This document shows positions 34,388 through 45,125 of a stretch of 64,000 nt of DNA, one piece after another. The translations under genes and the position numbers were made by a program. The stretch lies in NCBI GenBank assembly GCA_024734495.1, contig JALMQS010000136.1, positions 3,373,054 to 3,437,053 on the forward strand, written 5' to 3'. Numbering within the stretch: position 1 is the first letter of the stretch; every line of letters begins with the position of its first letter. Source of the DNA: Forficula auricularia (Eukaryota > Arthropoda > Insecta > Dermaptera > Forficulidae). The notes under the pieces were generated by a model, which worked only from the letters and a program-made list of their open reading frames with translations, searched no databases and was not told where the DNA came from.

Positions 34388-34598
34388 TTAAAAAAAAGAG
34401 AGATAATTATATCTATTCTTTTGATTAAAAACCGACGTTTCGGAGGTTTATTCTATCCTTCTTCAGGGTTTTAGAAAGGTCACATTGTATTTTCAGCCAC
34501 TGACCTTTCAAAACCCTGAAGAAGGAGCGAATAAACCTCCCGGGAACGACAACTTTAATTAAAGAAGAGTAGATATAATTATTTCTCTTTTTTTAAAT
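34388..34598. ncRNA. Inverted pair of hammerhead-like motifs
   Basis: The minus-strand motif at 34428-34472 reads AAAACC, CUGAAGA, one unpaired A, helix II GGA/UCC, GAAAC, GUC, then GGUUUU. Helix I is thus six pairs (AAAACC with GGUUUU), and the core is intact. The facing plus-strand copy at 34510-34550 keeps AAAACC-CUGAAGA, but the GAAAC is altered to GGGAAC, so it is degraded. Outer arms (about 95 bases) are complementary around the pair. The layout fits terminal repeats of Penelope-like elements. Confidence 0.65.
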
Positions 34599-34639
34599 GT
34601 AGGCTGTCTGTCAAAATCCATTAAATTCACTTATAAGTA

Positions 34640-35177
34640 GGTCGCTTGGAGAGCTGGATTGTAGGGTTAACTATGTATCGTCGATAGGGTTTCTTTTTTT
34701 TTCATCAGACAGGAGAGCTGGGTGTTAGGGTTAACTATGTATCGTCGATAGGGTTTCTTTTTTTCATCAGACCGGAGAGCTGGGTATTAGGGTTAATTAT
34801 GTATCGTCGATAGGGTTCCTTTTTTTCAGCCAGACAGGAGAGTTGGATTGTAGGGATAACTATGTATCGTCGATAGGGTTTCTTTTTTTCATCAGACAGG
34901 AGAGCTGGGTGTTAGGGTTAACTATGTATCGTCGATAGGGTTTCTTTTTTTCATCAGACAGGAGAGTTGGATTGTAGGGTTAATTATGTATAGTCGATAG
35001 GGTTTCTTTTTTTCATCAGACAGGAGAGCTGGGTGTTAGGGTTAACTATGTATCGTCGATAGGGTTTCTTTTTTTCAGCAGACAGGAGAGCTGGATTGTA
35101 GGTTTAATTATGTATAGTCGATAGGGTTTCTTTTTTTCAGCAGACCGGAGAACTGTATGTTAGGGTTAACTATGTAT
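34640..35177 (+). repeat. Tandem repeat, unit about 63 bp, eight to nine copies
   Basis: Unit landmarks: CAGGAGAGCTGGGTGTTAGG, GTTAACTATGTATCGTCGAT, AGGGTTTCTTTTTTTCATCA. Alternating variants (GGGTGTTAGG or GGATTGTAGG; TCGTCG or TAGTCG) suggest a two-unit higher-order period. It runs straight into the Helitron-A relic at 35178. Confidence 0.9.
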
Positions 35178-35648
35178 TTTTTACATGAAATAATGTATAG
35201 ATTGTATTTGAGGCTTCGATTTTTGAGATTACTTCCCCACCATCTACTGTACTTGATCCTCTAGCTTGTGATAATATTTTTAGTCCGTGTTTTTTAATGA
35301 GAGGAATTTTAATCAATTAAATTGGCAAATTCTAATTTATAACAATATTTTATATAAAGTATTAGTGGGTTTTAAAATTGAAAAACCAATTAATAAATAA
35401 AAGATAATTGAAAAAAAATGTAAACAAACTTTTTATTGAGATTTTCATTATTCAATAATTAACTAATTAAGAAAAGATCAATCAGGGTCATTTGTCGAAG
35501 ACCTAGCCAAATCGTTTTCTCATCCTCAAAACTTGTTAATAGATTTTGTTTCATCAAAATCGGTAGAGCCGTTTTCAAAATAGAACTAAGATACAAATAT
35601 ACAAACAAATATATAAAAAACAATTTTCGCTCGTTTAATAAGAGTAAA
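35178..35648 (-). mobile_element. Helitron-A relic, minus strand
   Basis: The 5' end at 35648 is slightly degraded (AGAGTAAA in place of AGAGTAGA on the plus strand). It carries the Helitron-A blocks TTTTCAAAATAGAACTAAGA, AATCGTTTTCTCATCCTCAA and AGTGGGTTTTAAAATT, then TTCGATTTTTGAGATTACTT. The 63-bp array occupies the place where the 3' half would be. Confidence 0.65.
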
Positions 35649-35649
35649 T

Positions 35650-36580
35650 ATAATCGAAATTATAATGAATAAAATAATACATTTAATTTGTCTTTGTCGA
35701 AAACGTTCTCCTTAATAGTCAAAATGGAGAAAAAATTGAAAAAAGTACGAGTTTTGGGATATTCAAGTGATCCCGGGGGGGTGTTTTTGAGCCCTACCCT
35801 AGTACCAGTTCTACTGAACCTAGATAGAATTAAAAACTAAAGTTAATGAAACTTTTTTTACAAGATTAATAAATATTATTAAAAAATCTGCGTATTATTA
35901 GTAGAAATGTGATTTTGTAATGTTGAAACAGCATAGCAGCAATTTTTTATTCCATATGTCTCTCTGGCCCCTTGGTGTCGTCGTAAACCTTTGTGTCATC
36001 ATCGACATTCGATCCGGCCAAGAAACTCAACTCCTTCTGTTTCGAAATATTTTCTGACATTCTGAAGAGGGTGAGGTGGGGGGGGGGGGGGGGGGGGGGA
36101 GCAGAGGGGAAGGCCAAAAGAAGAAGAAGAAAAAGGAAGAGGAGGAAAGTTAATCGGTCTTTGTTCAGTATTTAATTCTCTCCAGCCCCCTCAACTTCTC
36201 AACAGAGCTCAAATAAGCCACTTGTTGACGGATTCTCAAATTTCAAAATCTATACGATACACCTTTCAAGTAGTGAAAGAACAATTATGTATTCAAATTA
36301 TTATGCATTATCAACATCCAAAATTTACTATTTTAAACGTTTTAGTTTTTTAATTTATTAATTTTAAAGTAAAAATGAAGAATGGCTTGCGCCATTTTTT
36401 TCCCGGGTAGACAGACCCTTAACTGATCTGCTAAACTAGTTGTCTATATAGCAAGGGGCTCCCATTATCTCATTATACGAGGTGTTGCTATTAAATGAAC
36501 TGACTGATGCTGGTACTGGTAAAGAGCGAGCGTGCTGCGACAAGTATGAACATGATTGTGTCTTGGTTTTACTTTAAGTA
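35650..36580. other. Stretch with long poly(G) and no assigned gene
   Basis: A run of about 21 G lies at 36079-36099, followed by an AAG-rich purine tract to about 36145. Around 35990-36075 there is balanced sequence open on the plus strand (…SSSTFDPAKKLNSFCFEIFSD…), not recognised. No other feature supported. Confidence 0.3.
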
Positions 36581-36581
36581 T

Positions 36582-37293
36582 CTAGTACCTGGAGGCACCG
36601 AGCGATGCTCGGTAACTTCTTCCTTCAGTTAAAACCTTTATTTTAATATTATTTTTAATTTAAAATTCTGATAAAAAGGTCCATTTTTATTTTGAGAGCC
36701 GTTTACAAATATTTATAGTATTACCCCCACCCCCGCTTGACCCCCACCACCGGATCCCCCACCACTGCACCCCACCTCCTGCACCTGTTTTGATTCAACC
36801 ATATGATTCATTTTTATTCATCCAATTGTTAATAAATAAACCCTATCAAAATGTGTTGTTTTCAAAAAATTGAGACCTGCTTATGCGAAATATATTTTTA
36901 AATAAATTCTTGATTATTTTTTATTCTATTAAATAAATAAAGTTCTTTATAAAAACAATTATAAAACGTTTATTAATATTTCTAACGTTTATGGAGAACA
37001 ATATATGTTAAAATCCACAATCACAATACTTCTTATAACCCTAAGAATGGGATTTGTCTACCTGAGAATAATTAATTTGATTACGAAAAAAACCCATCAA
37101 AAACAATTTTGTCGAAGATGAGACCTTGACAGATCGAATCCTCACCCCCAAAACCCCTAACTCGTGAATTTCATCAAAATCGGTAGAGACGATTTCAAAA
37201 TATAACCAAGATACAAATATATAAACAAATATATATATATATATATATATATACAAATAAATATACAATTTTTGCTCGTTTAATAAGAGTAGA
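36582..37293 (-). mobile_element. Helitron-A, complete non-autonomous copy (712 bp)
   Basis: Minus-strand 5' end TCTACTCTTATTAAACGAGC at 37293, preceded by A. Minus-strand 3' end: ACCGAGC-ATC-GCTCGGT hairpin (seven pairs, three-base loop), eleven bases, then CTAG at 36582-36585. TC start, subterminal hairpin and CTAG end are the diagnostic Helitron features. No Rep/helicase coding. Internal G-rich tract (C-rich on plus, 36725-36785) and a TA run at 37230-37252. Confidence 0.8.
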
Positions 37294-37779
37294 TTCATTC
37301 TACAAATTTTAAGAACGAATTGATAGTGATCCTATGATAATTATATTTTCGATTTTTGAAAATTTCGAAAAAATTTTATTTAACATTAACCATTATTAAA
37401 ATCACTTTTGGTATTGAGTTCTCTTTTTTTTTTTAGTTATTTTGAATTGATTTTTATCGTTAACAGGTGTTTAAAATAAATAATTAGTATTTTAGTTTGT
37501 TGAAAGAAAATCAAAATATAAAATCGAAAAAAAAAATAGTAACTTTTAAGGAGTTAGGTGTTGGTTCTAGGTGAGGAACAGTTTTATTATTACAAAAAAT
37601 TGTAATTATCACTACTATCAACTTAAAATTTGTAGAATGAATAGAAGTTTAAAATCAAAAATTATCAAAAAATCAAAAAGTACATACAGTTTAATAAACA
37701 AAATTAAAATTTTCAAACTCATAAATCGCACATAAAAACACTTTAAATAATTTTTTTGTATTTTTTTTTCTAAAAAGTT

Positions 37780-38757
37780 TGCAAAAAAATTGAATTTCAT
37801 TTCATTTTTGAAGAAGATATGAGCGAAAAACCGAAATTCGATATCTTTTTAAACCGGTGATCAAAAAAATTTCAAAATTTACTAGGAAGAGTTTTTTTGA
37901 TGAGTACACTGAAAAAACTGATATATTTATAGTTAAGAAATTATATTTCATATGAATAGATGGTGAAGTTAATTATGGCGAAATCGATCTCTGTTCAATA
38001 AGAATAAATGATATATTATTTCAAGTTAGAAAATATATAAGTTCAAATATTATTTTCACTCACTATTTGACAAAATTTCCCTACATTAGAGTCGCGATCG
38101 AATAAAATGCTTAAGAAAACCTTCAGATTAATAAATGATATGCGTATTTTAAGTATTCTCATATTTTTGGAACTACTCTAGATATATTAATAGTTAAGAT
38201 GCCGCTATTTGAACCAAGTACCAATAGATTCCAACAATTATGAAAATATTGTTATTTGAGTAAAATAGTGGAATAATTACATTTAATAGTTGGGTATTTA
38301 AATCAAATAATACGTAATTACGACAAGAAATGATATAAACTATTTTTTTATAATAAATACATGTATTTCTGACTAGAGGAATTGAGTTGATGTAATCTAC
38401 TATATTCAATCAAATGAATTATTTAAATATTCAATTTTAATTATTCATTCGGCTGAATTAATTTTATATTTGATTTAAGGTACACGGTAATCTAATTTTA
38501 ATATATATTAATATTTCTTCTAATCTTATAGTAGGTTTTAAAATTTGAAAATGGTAATATTTGAATAGTTTCAATATATCTTGGTTATTAATAAAATTTT
38601 ATTTGGAATAATTAAGAGCTCATTAAAAGTGCTCAAATCTATCAATATATTTATTATAAATAAATTGTTTTCAGTAAACTAAAAAATGTCAAAAAATGAA
38701 GAAAAATTAAAAATAAAATTTACCAACCCTCCGATTTGTTGTGGAATGACCCATATA
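37780..38757 (-). mobile_element. TTCCAC-type element, longer copy
   Basis: The minus-strand end GGGTCATTCCACAACAAATC is at 38757; the opposite part has ATCAAAAAAATTTCAAAATT and CCGAAATTCGATATCTTTTT, matching 28190-28290 inverted. The middle contains ATTTGACAAAATTTCCCTAC and ATTAGAGTCGCGATCGAAT (38066-38104), similar to text inside the 60111-60350 frame, so a shared coding relic is possible. No full frame remains. Confidence 0.5.
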
Positions 38758-39265
38758 TAAGCGCCAATCAGTATTTCGAACGACGGTGCAAAATTGACTT
38801 GTCGCGTACATGCCACGATAAGTTGGTTAACTTTGGTGATAAAATATTATGTTTCATCAATTCAGGAGATCGTTGGAAAACTGTATCCCTGTATAAATTA
38901 AGTACAAAAATGTTGAAATGGAAAATGGTATTATAAAAAAAAAGGCTCGTCATAGTTGAGTAGATTCCAATAAAGAGGAACCAGACGAATGTTCTACTAC
39001 TATGTATATACATATAAATTATGTACCAAACACATTTCCAGTTCATCGCTCCCTATATTCCTTTCACATGGTCTCTAATTCAATTTAATCTCCACAATAA
39101 ATTGTATTAATTTTTAAATATCCAATAAAACCCACTAAATTTCTATTAATATGACACCAAAACATTTAAACTTGACTACATATAAACAGAAAATTCATTT
39201 CAAAATTATTAAAATGAAAACTACTCTTTTTTACTTAGAGAAAGTGGTGTAGGTTTAGGTGAAAC
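38758..39265. other. Stretch without assigned feature
   Basis: Open for 66 codons on the plus strand at 38736-38936 (…NQYFERRCKIDLSRTCHDK…) and 92 on the minus strand; neither is recognised. The end at about 39245-39268 carries the GTGTAGGTTTAGGTGAAACA motif that borders other hammerhead-associated repeats. Confidence 0.3.
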
Positions 39266-39269
39266 ATGA

Positions 39270-40275
39270 TATTAATTAATAAAGTAAAGGGTGTGTAGTT
39301 TCACAGTGAATGAAATAAAAACTCAAGAGGTTTATACAAACTCAATATATTTCGGATTATTAGTCCATCATCAGGAGTTTACAGGTTAAAACTGTAATTA
39401 ATTAATAAAGTAAAGGGTGTGTAGTTTCACAGTGAATGAAATAAAACTCAAAGAGGTTTATACAAACTCAATATATTTCGGATTATTAGTCCATCATCAG
39501 GAGTTTACAGGTTAAAACTGTAATTAAATTAATAAAGTAAAGGGTGTGTAGTTTCACAGTGAATGAAATCAAACTCAAGAGGTTTATACAAACTCAATAT
39601 ATTTCGGATTATTAGTCCATCATCAGGAGTTTGGGGTTAAAACTGTAATTAATTTGGCATAAAGTAAGGGTGTGTAGTTTCACAGTGAATGAAATCAAAC
39701 TCAAAGAGGTTTATACCCAAACTCAATATATTTCGGATTATTAGTCCATCATCAGGAGTTTACAGGTTAAAACTGTAATTAATTAATAAAGTAAAGTTGT
39801 GTAGTTTCACAGTGAATGAAATAAAACTCAAAGAGGTTTATACAAACTCAATATATTTCGGATTATTAGTCCATCATCAGGAGTTTACAGGTTAAAACTG
39901 TAATTAATTAATAAAGTAAAGGGTGTGTAGTTTCACAGTGAATGAAATCAAACTAAAAGAGGTTTATACAAACTCAATATATTTCGGATTATTAGTTCAT
40001 CATCAGGAGTTTACAGGTTAAAACTGTAATTAATTAATAAAGTAAAGGGTGTGTAGTTTCACAGTGAATGAAATAAAACTCAAGAGGTTTATACAAACTC
40101 AATATATTTCGGATTATTAGTCCATCATCAGGGTTTACAGGTTAAAACTGTAATTAATTAATAAAGTAAAGGGTGTGTAGTTTCACAGTGAATGAAATAA
40201 AACTCAAAGAGGTTTATACAAACTCAATATATTTCGGACTAATTAGTCCATTATCAAGGAGTTTACAGGTTAAAA
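39270..40275 (-). repeat. Tandem array of eight 126-bp units, each with a hammerhead-like motif
   Basis: Units of 125-127 bases (AAGTAAAGGGTGTGTAGTTT, CACAGTGAATGAAAT, TCAAAGAGGTTTATACAAAC, TCAATATATTTCGGATTATT, AGTCCATCATCAGGAGTTTA). On the minus strand most units give UGUAAACUC, CUGAUGA, U, GGA/UCC helix II with a CUAAUAA loop, GAA, AUAUAU, U, then GAGUUUGUA. Helix I is nine pairs including two G-U; helix III would be AU/AU. Motif spans: 39335-39383, 39461-39509, 39587-39635, 39714-39763, 39841-39889, 39967-40015, 40092-40138 and 40217-40268. Units 6-8 have changes in helix II, helix I or the core. Tandem monomers with a hammerhead are the known layout of retrozymes and some satellites. Confidence 0.85.
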
Positions 40276-40372
40276 CTCCTGATGGACTGAGTAGTCCGAA
40301 AATATATTGAGTTTGTATAAACCTCTTTGGTTTGATTTCATTCTCTGTGAAACACACACCTACTTTATTAAT
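40262..40372 (+). repeat. Inverted terminal copy of the 126-bp unit
   Basis: Reads on the plus strand as one more unit in opposite orientation: CTGAT, then GGACT-GAGT-AGTCC (perfect five-pair helix), GAAAATATATTGAG, TTTGTATAAACCTC. The conserved GA after CTGAT is missing, so the core is incomplete. It ends with TACTTTATTAATT. The array therefore finishes in a head-to-head junction. Confidence 0.75.
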
Positions 40373-40960
40373 TGAAAACTACTCTAATTAAATATAACAC
40401 TACGAAAATTAAACGCAAATATAAAAAATGCAGCTCAAGCACAAGTTAGCTGATGATTTAAGAATCGTCAAAAATATTTCTTATTCCAAAAATACCAAAT
40501 TAAATTCTCACCGCAACAATTTGGCAATATTTTGCCCCCTCTTTCATCCCACAATGGAAAACAATATATTTAGAAATGTTTTTTTTTTTGGGTCGATCTT
40601 CCAGGGTCTCATCTTTGGGTAATTTTAATAAGATTGTTTTTTTTTCTTTTTTTTCTTTATTTTGATTTTAAATATTGTTGTTTAATATTTAATTGGAATG
40701 GAAAATAAGGTCAAATGGCATTTTTTTTCATTTTTGACCGATAATCTCAAAACTCTGACGTGTTGTAAAAATTGGAAAATTGCATGAGAATCAGCGTAGA
40801 AAACTCTACTGGAATCCATTGTTAGGCTTACGTTGAAATTTTTGTTTAATTTTTGTCGACAGTGTTATAGGTTAACTGATATTTGAGAACGATCGAAGAA
40901 TAAGTCGCTCAGAAACGTCGTAGTTATATTGTATTATTTGTTCGTGTTCAATAAATAATT
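40373..40960. other. AT-rich stretch, no gene seen
   Basis: A 64-codon frame at 40428-40622 (…HKLADDLRIVKNISYSKNT…) is not recognised. T runs at 40579-40588 and 40638-40660. Nothing else supported. Confidence 0.35.
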
Positions 40961-40961
40961 A

Positions 40962-42035
40962 TCTACTCTTATTAAACGAGGAAAAATTGTATATTTATTT
41001 GTTTGTATATTTGTATCTTAGTTCTATTTTGAAAACAGCTCTACCGATTTTGATGAAACAAAATCTATTAACAAATTTTGAGGATGAGAAAACGATCTAG
41101 CTGGAGTCTGGACCTCAACAAATTTCATCTTAATTGATCTTTTCTTAATTAAAGTAATTATTAAAATAATGAAAATCTCAATAAAAAAGTTTGTTTTCAT
41201 TTTTTTTTCAATTATCTTTTATTTATTAATTGGTTTTCAATTTTTGTTTTTTATATATTTGTATCTTAGTTCTATTTTGAAAACGGCTTTACCGATTTTG
41301 ATGAAATTAACGGGTTATAGGGGGGTTTTGGGGTGACAATTGATCACCTATGTGTGTATTAATTGTTTTGCTGTAAGTATTGTATTCCTGCACGTTCTCA
41401 TCTTCGACAAAATTGTTTTTGATGGGTTTTTCGTAATCAAATTAATTATTCTCAGCTAGACAAATCCCATTCTTAGGGTTTTAAAAAAGGTTTCCCTTTT
41501 TCCTTTTATACCCAGGTAGACAATGGGTTGTTTGTTTCATTGTTCTAAAAGGCCTTGAAAAAGTATTGTGATTGTGGATTTTGTTCAACCTAAACGTTAG
41601 AAATATTAATAAACGTTTTATAATTGTTTTTATAAAGAACTTTGTTATTTAATGGTCAAAAAATAATCAAGAATTTATTTAAAAATATCTTTCACTCAAA
41701 AGCAGGTCTCAATTTTCTGAAATAACAACACATTTTGATAGGTTTTATTTATTAACAATTGGATGAATAAAAATCATATGGTTGAATCAAAACAGGTGCA
41801 GGAGGTGGGGGATCCAGGGTAGGACGAGGTTTCGGGGGTGGGGTTAAGCGGGGGAGGGGGGGTTACAGTGGGCGAAGATACTATATATATATTTGTATTT
41901 TTTTTTAATTTGAAAGCGGCTCTCAAATAAAAATCGACCTTTTTATCAGCATTTATATTAAAAAATAATATTAAAATAAAGGTTTTAACTGAAGGAAGAA
42001 GTTAGCGAGCATCGCTCCGGTGCCTCAGGTACTAA
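40962..42035 (+). mobile_element. Helitron-A, chimeric copy (1,074 bp)
   Basis: 5' end TCTACTCTTATTAAACGAGG at 40962. 3' end at 42035: CGAGC-ATC-GCTC hairpin, a spacer, then CTAA followed by T. The first 270 bases match the longer subfamily (AAACGATCTAGCTGG, CTTAATTGATCTTTTCTTAA). At about 41240 a second start-like segment (TTTGTATCTTAGTTCTATTT) begins a body matching the 36582-37293 copy (AATTATTCTCAGCTAGACAA, AACGTTAGAAATATTAATAA). It looks like two subfamilies joined head to tail. Confidence 0.7.
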
Positions 42036-42097
42036 TTAATTATGTGTGATTTAAATAAGAAATTCAAATCACAAAAATAAAATCTTCAACAGCTTCA

Positions 42098-42457
42098 TTA
42101 CTCATATTTATTATATAGATTATTTAATTGTTCAATGTTTATTAAAACGTTACCTAGAGTGTATGGTATTTTATTTTTGAAACCCCGTGTGGTGAGCCGC
42201 CCCTCGCATGTCCTAGACAGCCTGCCGCCCTTTCTGGCTTGTCTGTCTGTCTGTCTCTTTTTTCCCCCAGTCGGCCCCTTAATTTCCCATCCAAAAAGAA
42301 CCCAAAACGTCCAACCTGGTTTCGGCAACAAACCATAAATTCTTACGTCGGATGGCTCTCTTTGTTCTTTCATCTTGGCTGCTTCTTCGCTACCTCTATC
42401 TGAAAAGGGATTTAGATTAAATATAAAATGCCGCTCCACCCACGCACAGATATACAA
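42098..42457 (-). CDS. Hypothetical 119-codon open frame, doubtful
   Basis: One of the longest frames in the window not made of tandem repeat. The middle (MKEQREPSDVRIYGLLPKPG, then WTFWVLFGWEIKGPTGGKKR) has ordinary composition but matches no family I know. There is no in-frame neighbour exon, signal peptide or membrane segment I can defend, and a TCTG tetranucleotide run on the other strand (about 42241-42257) contributes part of it. It may be an exon fragment, a repeat or chance. Confidence 0.15.
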   Translation of the reverse strand: MYICAWVERHFIFNLNPFSDRGSEEAAKMKEQREPSDVRIYGLLPKPGWTFWVLFGWEIKGPTGGKKRQTDRQARKGGRLSRTCEGRLTTRGFKNKIPYTLGNVLINIEQLNNLYNKYE

Positions 42458-42484
42458 TCACTCCCACGCATTCACTCAATCTCT

Positions 42485-42485
<1 letters not shown>

Positions 42486-42534
<49 letters not shown>
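42486..42534 (+). repeat. TA dinucleotide microsatellite
   Basis: About 48 bases of alternating T and A immediately before the foldback copy. Confidence 0.95.
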
Positions 42535-42539
<5 letters not shown>

Positions 42540-42570
42540 TAACATTAGTAAATTTATTAGGGTGACCCAT

Positions 42571-43325
42571 TTTTAACCGACTTCAAAAAAGGAGGAGGTT
42601 CTCTATTCGACTGAATTTTTTTTTTTTTTTTTTTTTTTTTGTGCCTATGTTACCTCATATCTCCGCCAATTGTCAACCGATTTTGAAAATTTTTTTTGCA
42701 TTTGGGTCCAGTCTAGCTTCCGATTGGTCCCATTTTTTTCGTTTTTTTTTTCATAGGTATTAGACCTTTTTATTACGTTTGTTTAGACCTAACGTCTTTG
42801 TTTATGAACCGATTTCGATGGTTCTTTTTTTATCCGAAAGGGGGTGTCTTAGGGATGGTGTCATATTAATTTGGTCAAGTTCTGATGATATGATCACTAT
42901 TAATAACATCACTAAAAAGAGAAAAATAAAAATAATTTTAAGAAAAAAATAAAAACCGACTTCAAAAATTAAATGCAACAAATATAAAAATACACAAAAA
43001 GGTATAAAAATAATTATTATCTTATTTAGTTACTGACGACGGAAATATTAACATGAAATTACTTTTTGAAGTTGGTGCCAAACATATACCTTTTATGAAT
43101 CGCACTCGACGGATCTTATTTAATACATTTGGCTGGTACGCTCGCTCATAGGTATAGTTTGTTTGGTACCGACTTTTTAAAAGTAATTTCATGTTAATAT
43201 TTCGTCGTTTAGTGTTAACTAAATAAGATAATAATTATTTTATACGCTTTTAGTGTATTTTATTTGTTGCATTTAAAAATTTTTGAAGTCGGTTTTTTTA
43301 TTTTTTTTCTTAAAAATTATTTTTT
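42571..43325 (+). mobile_element. AACCGACTTC foldback element, full copy
   Basis: Opens TTTTAACCGACTTCAAAAAA and GGAGGAGGTTCTCTATTCGA, then CTCATATCTCCGCCAATTGT, TAATAACATCACTAAAAAGA, and the palindromic core around 43080-43160 (TTGGTGCCAAACATATACC against TTTGTTTGGTACCGAC). It ends GAAGTCGGTTTTTTTA. Non-coding. Confidence 0.8.
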
Positions 43326-44170
43326 GTTAGTATTCTATGTGTTTTAAGAAGCATCTTTAAATTTTACCTAAGATAAAAATATTTTTTTTTAGATGTCGCT
43401 TAAAAAAATTTTTGAAAATCTCATAAATGTTTAAAACAAAATCAATTTCAAAATTAATGTCAAAATAGACGACAGAAACTCAAAAAAAAAAATAATTGGT
43501 ATTTAAATATATATTTATAGTCAATTTTTTCGCTTGATATTAAAAAATCTATTGAGTAAATGGTAAGTACGGTGTTGCCGCCTTGTGGTAGAAATTGAAA
43601 CTAACGCAATTGGGTTGCTGTCACAAATGTCATATGCATAATCAAAGAATATTATTTAATAAATAGATTTAGTTTTTGACATTTAAACACTGATTAATCA
43701 GCTGTCAGCAGACTTCAATTGCGAGAGTTCAAACACACCGGTTGGCGTATCTGTAATTTCCGGTTACCAATAACAATAAATAATTTTTTTGACCATTAAT
43801 ATATTTTAAAACCATTTTTTTTTTTTTTTTTTTTTTTTTGAGTTTCATATCTTTAATTTTGTTTTTTATGTTTAAAATTGATAGAAAAAAAAATCAAGCT
43901 ATAATATTTAAAATTTTGAGGTCGGTCGAAAACGTCGAAAAAATAAAACACTAAAAAACCTTCAAAATTCATATTTTGAGCTGAAATTTTCAGACGCCAA
44001 TTATTAAAAACATATAGAAATTTTGATTAAAATGTTACAGGTTTTTTAATTCAAATTTAACATTTTATTATTATTATAATTTGATTTGTAAAATGTTGAA
44101 TTTGAAGTGAAAAACCTGTAATATATGTTTTCATTTAGGGAAAATAAATACTTGTAAATTTTAAGATTGT
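43326..44170. other. AT-rich stretch, no gene seen
   Basis: A 22-base T run at 43818-43839. An inverted pair lies at about 44030-44120: TTACAGGTTTTTTAATTCAA against TTGAAGTGAAAAACCTGTAA. No coding signal. Confidence 0.35.
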
Positions 44171-44174
44171 TTTT

Positions 44175-45125
44175 AATTTATTTATTTATTTATTTAAAAC
44201 AATGCTCTGAGGTGGCTACCTCGTAAGAACAAAGAAACAGAAAGAATATATATACAAACAGTAACATTTAGGTAAGCAAACATAACATATATAACATTTA
44301 AATGAGAAACAGAAAGAATACAGGTATATAGTAAGATTTAAATGAGCAAGACTCTCCCAGCCCAGTGAGCAACCCAGAGTCAGCACAAGCAGGCGAATAG
44401 ACCATTGACACATTACTCCAACCCAGCCCCCCCGAGAAGATGCACCCTGAGTGAGCGATGAAAAGATGATGTTGAAAGCGATGTTCGGATATTTAATGGC
44501 AATGTATTCCACAACCGAGCCGAGCTGACGACAAAGGATCTAGTGGCGATCTCAAGGTACGATGATTTGGAATATGGATTAGTCTGCCGTCCCAGCTCTT
44601 AATACCCGATTATGGATGGATGATTTGAAAGTGAACATGTTGTATATGTATTTGGGGGTGGGGAAATAATGCTGAATAGTTTGAAAATGAACCTGCCAAG
44701 CACGTAGAGCGTCTGGGAAGCCCTAAGCCAGCCAAGCTGACCAATATGGCGTAATACGCGCATGCCTCGGGACATCAAAAATGAACCGTACGCATGAATT
44801 CATCGCAACATCAAGCCGAGCCGCGCGGACCCAGAGACGTCCCCACACACAAGACAACAATAATCAAATATTGACGCAGTCAATGAATTTGCAGAGTGCG
44901 CGCGAGTAGTCACAGGAATGAGGTGCCTTATTTTTATGAGCCGATGGAGACCCCAGAAGACCCGCCGTGATGTAGCATTTGTCTGATCAGTCCATTTGAG
45001 GGAGGAGATACAATGACACCTAGATTTGCAGCAGACCGCGGGTAAACAATCTCAATTCCATCGACCTCCACTCGAGGGGAATCAGCAAGTAGCAGTCTTT
45101 CAATTTAGTGTGAGAGGTACCAGAC
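44175..45125 (-). pseudogene. LINE (non-LTR retrotransposon) 3' end: decayed reverse-transcriptase C-terminus
   Basis: Minus-strand translation in shifting frames gives, in order, VEVDGIEIVYPRSAANLGVI (near 45040-45070), NSCVRFIFDVPRHARITPYW (near 44740-44800), LGWLRASQTLYVLGRFIFK (near 44680-44740) and SSARLWNTLPLNIR (near 44490-44530). The G-I-Y-N-LGV, FIFDVPR-A-ITPY, LGWL and ARLWNSLP-IR series is characteristic of the region after the catalytic motifs in ORF2 of Jockey/CR1/L2-type LINEs. At least two frameshifts and stops break it. The 3' end carries a (TAAA)n-like tail (plus strand ATTT repeats at 44175-44197), typical of that group. The catalytic FADD part is absent, so this is a 5'-truncated copy. 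Confidence 0.8.

Noticed and set aside
34640..35177. CRISPR-like array
   Set aside because: Units are contiguous 63-bp repeats with no variable spacers, in a eukaryotic context. The same holds for the 50040-50960 array.
40262..40320. Active inverted hammerhead at the array end
   Set aside because: Helix II is perfect, but the GA of CUGAUGA is missing, which removes essential core bases.
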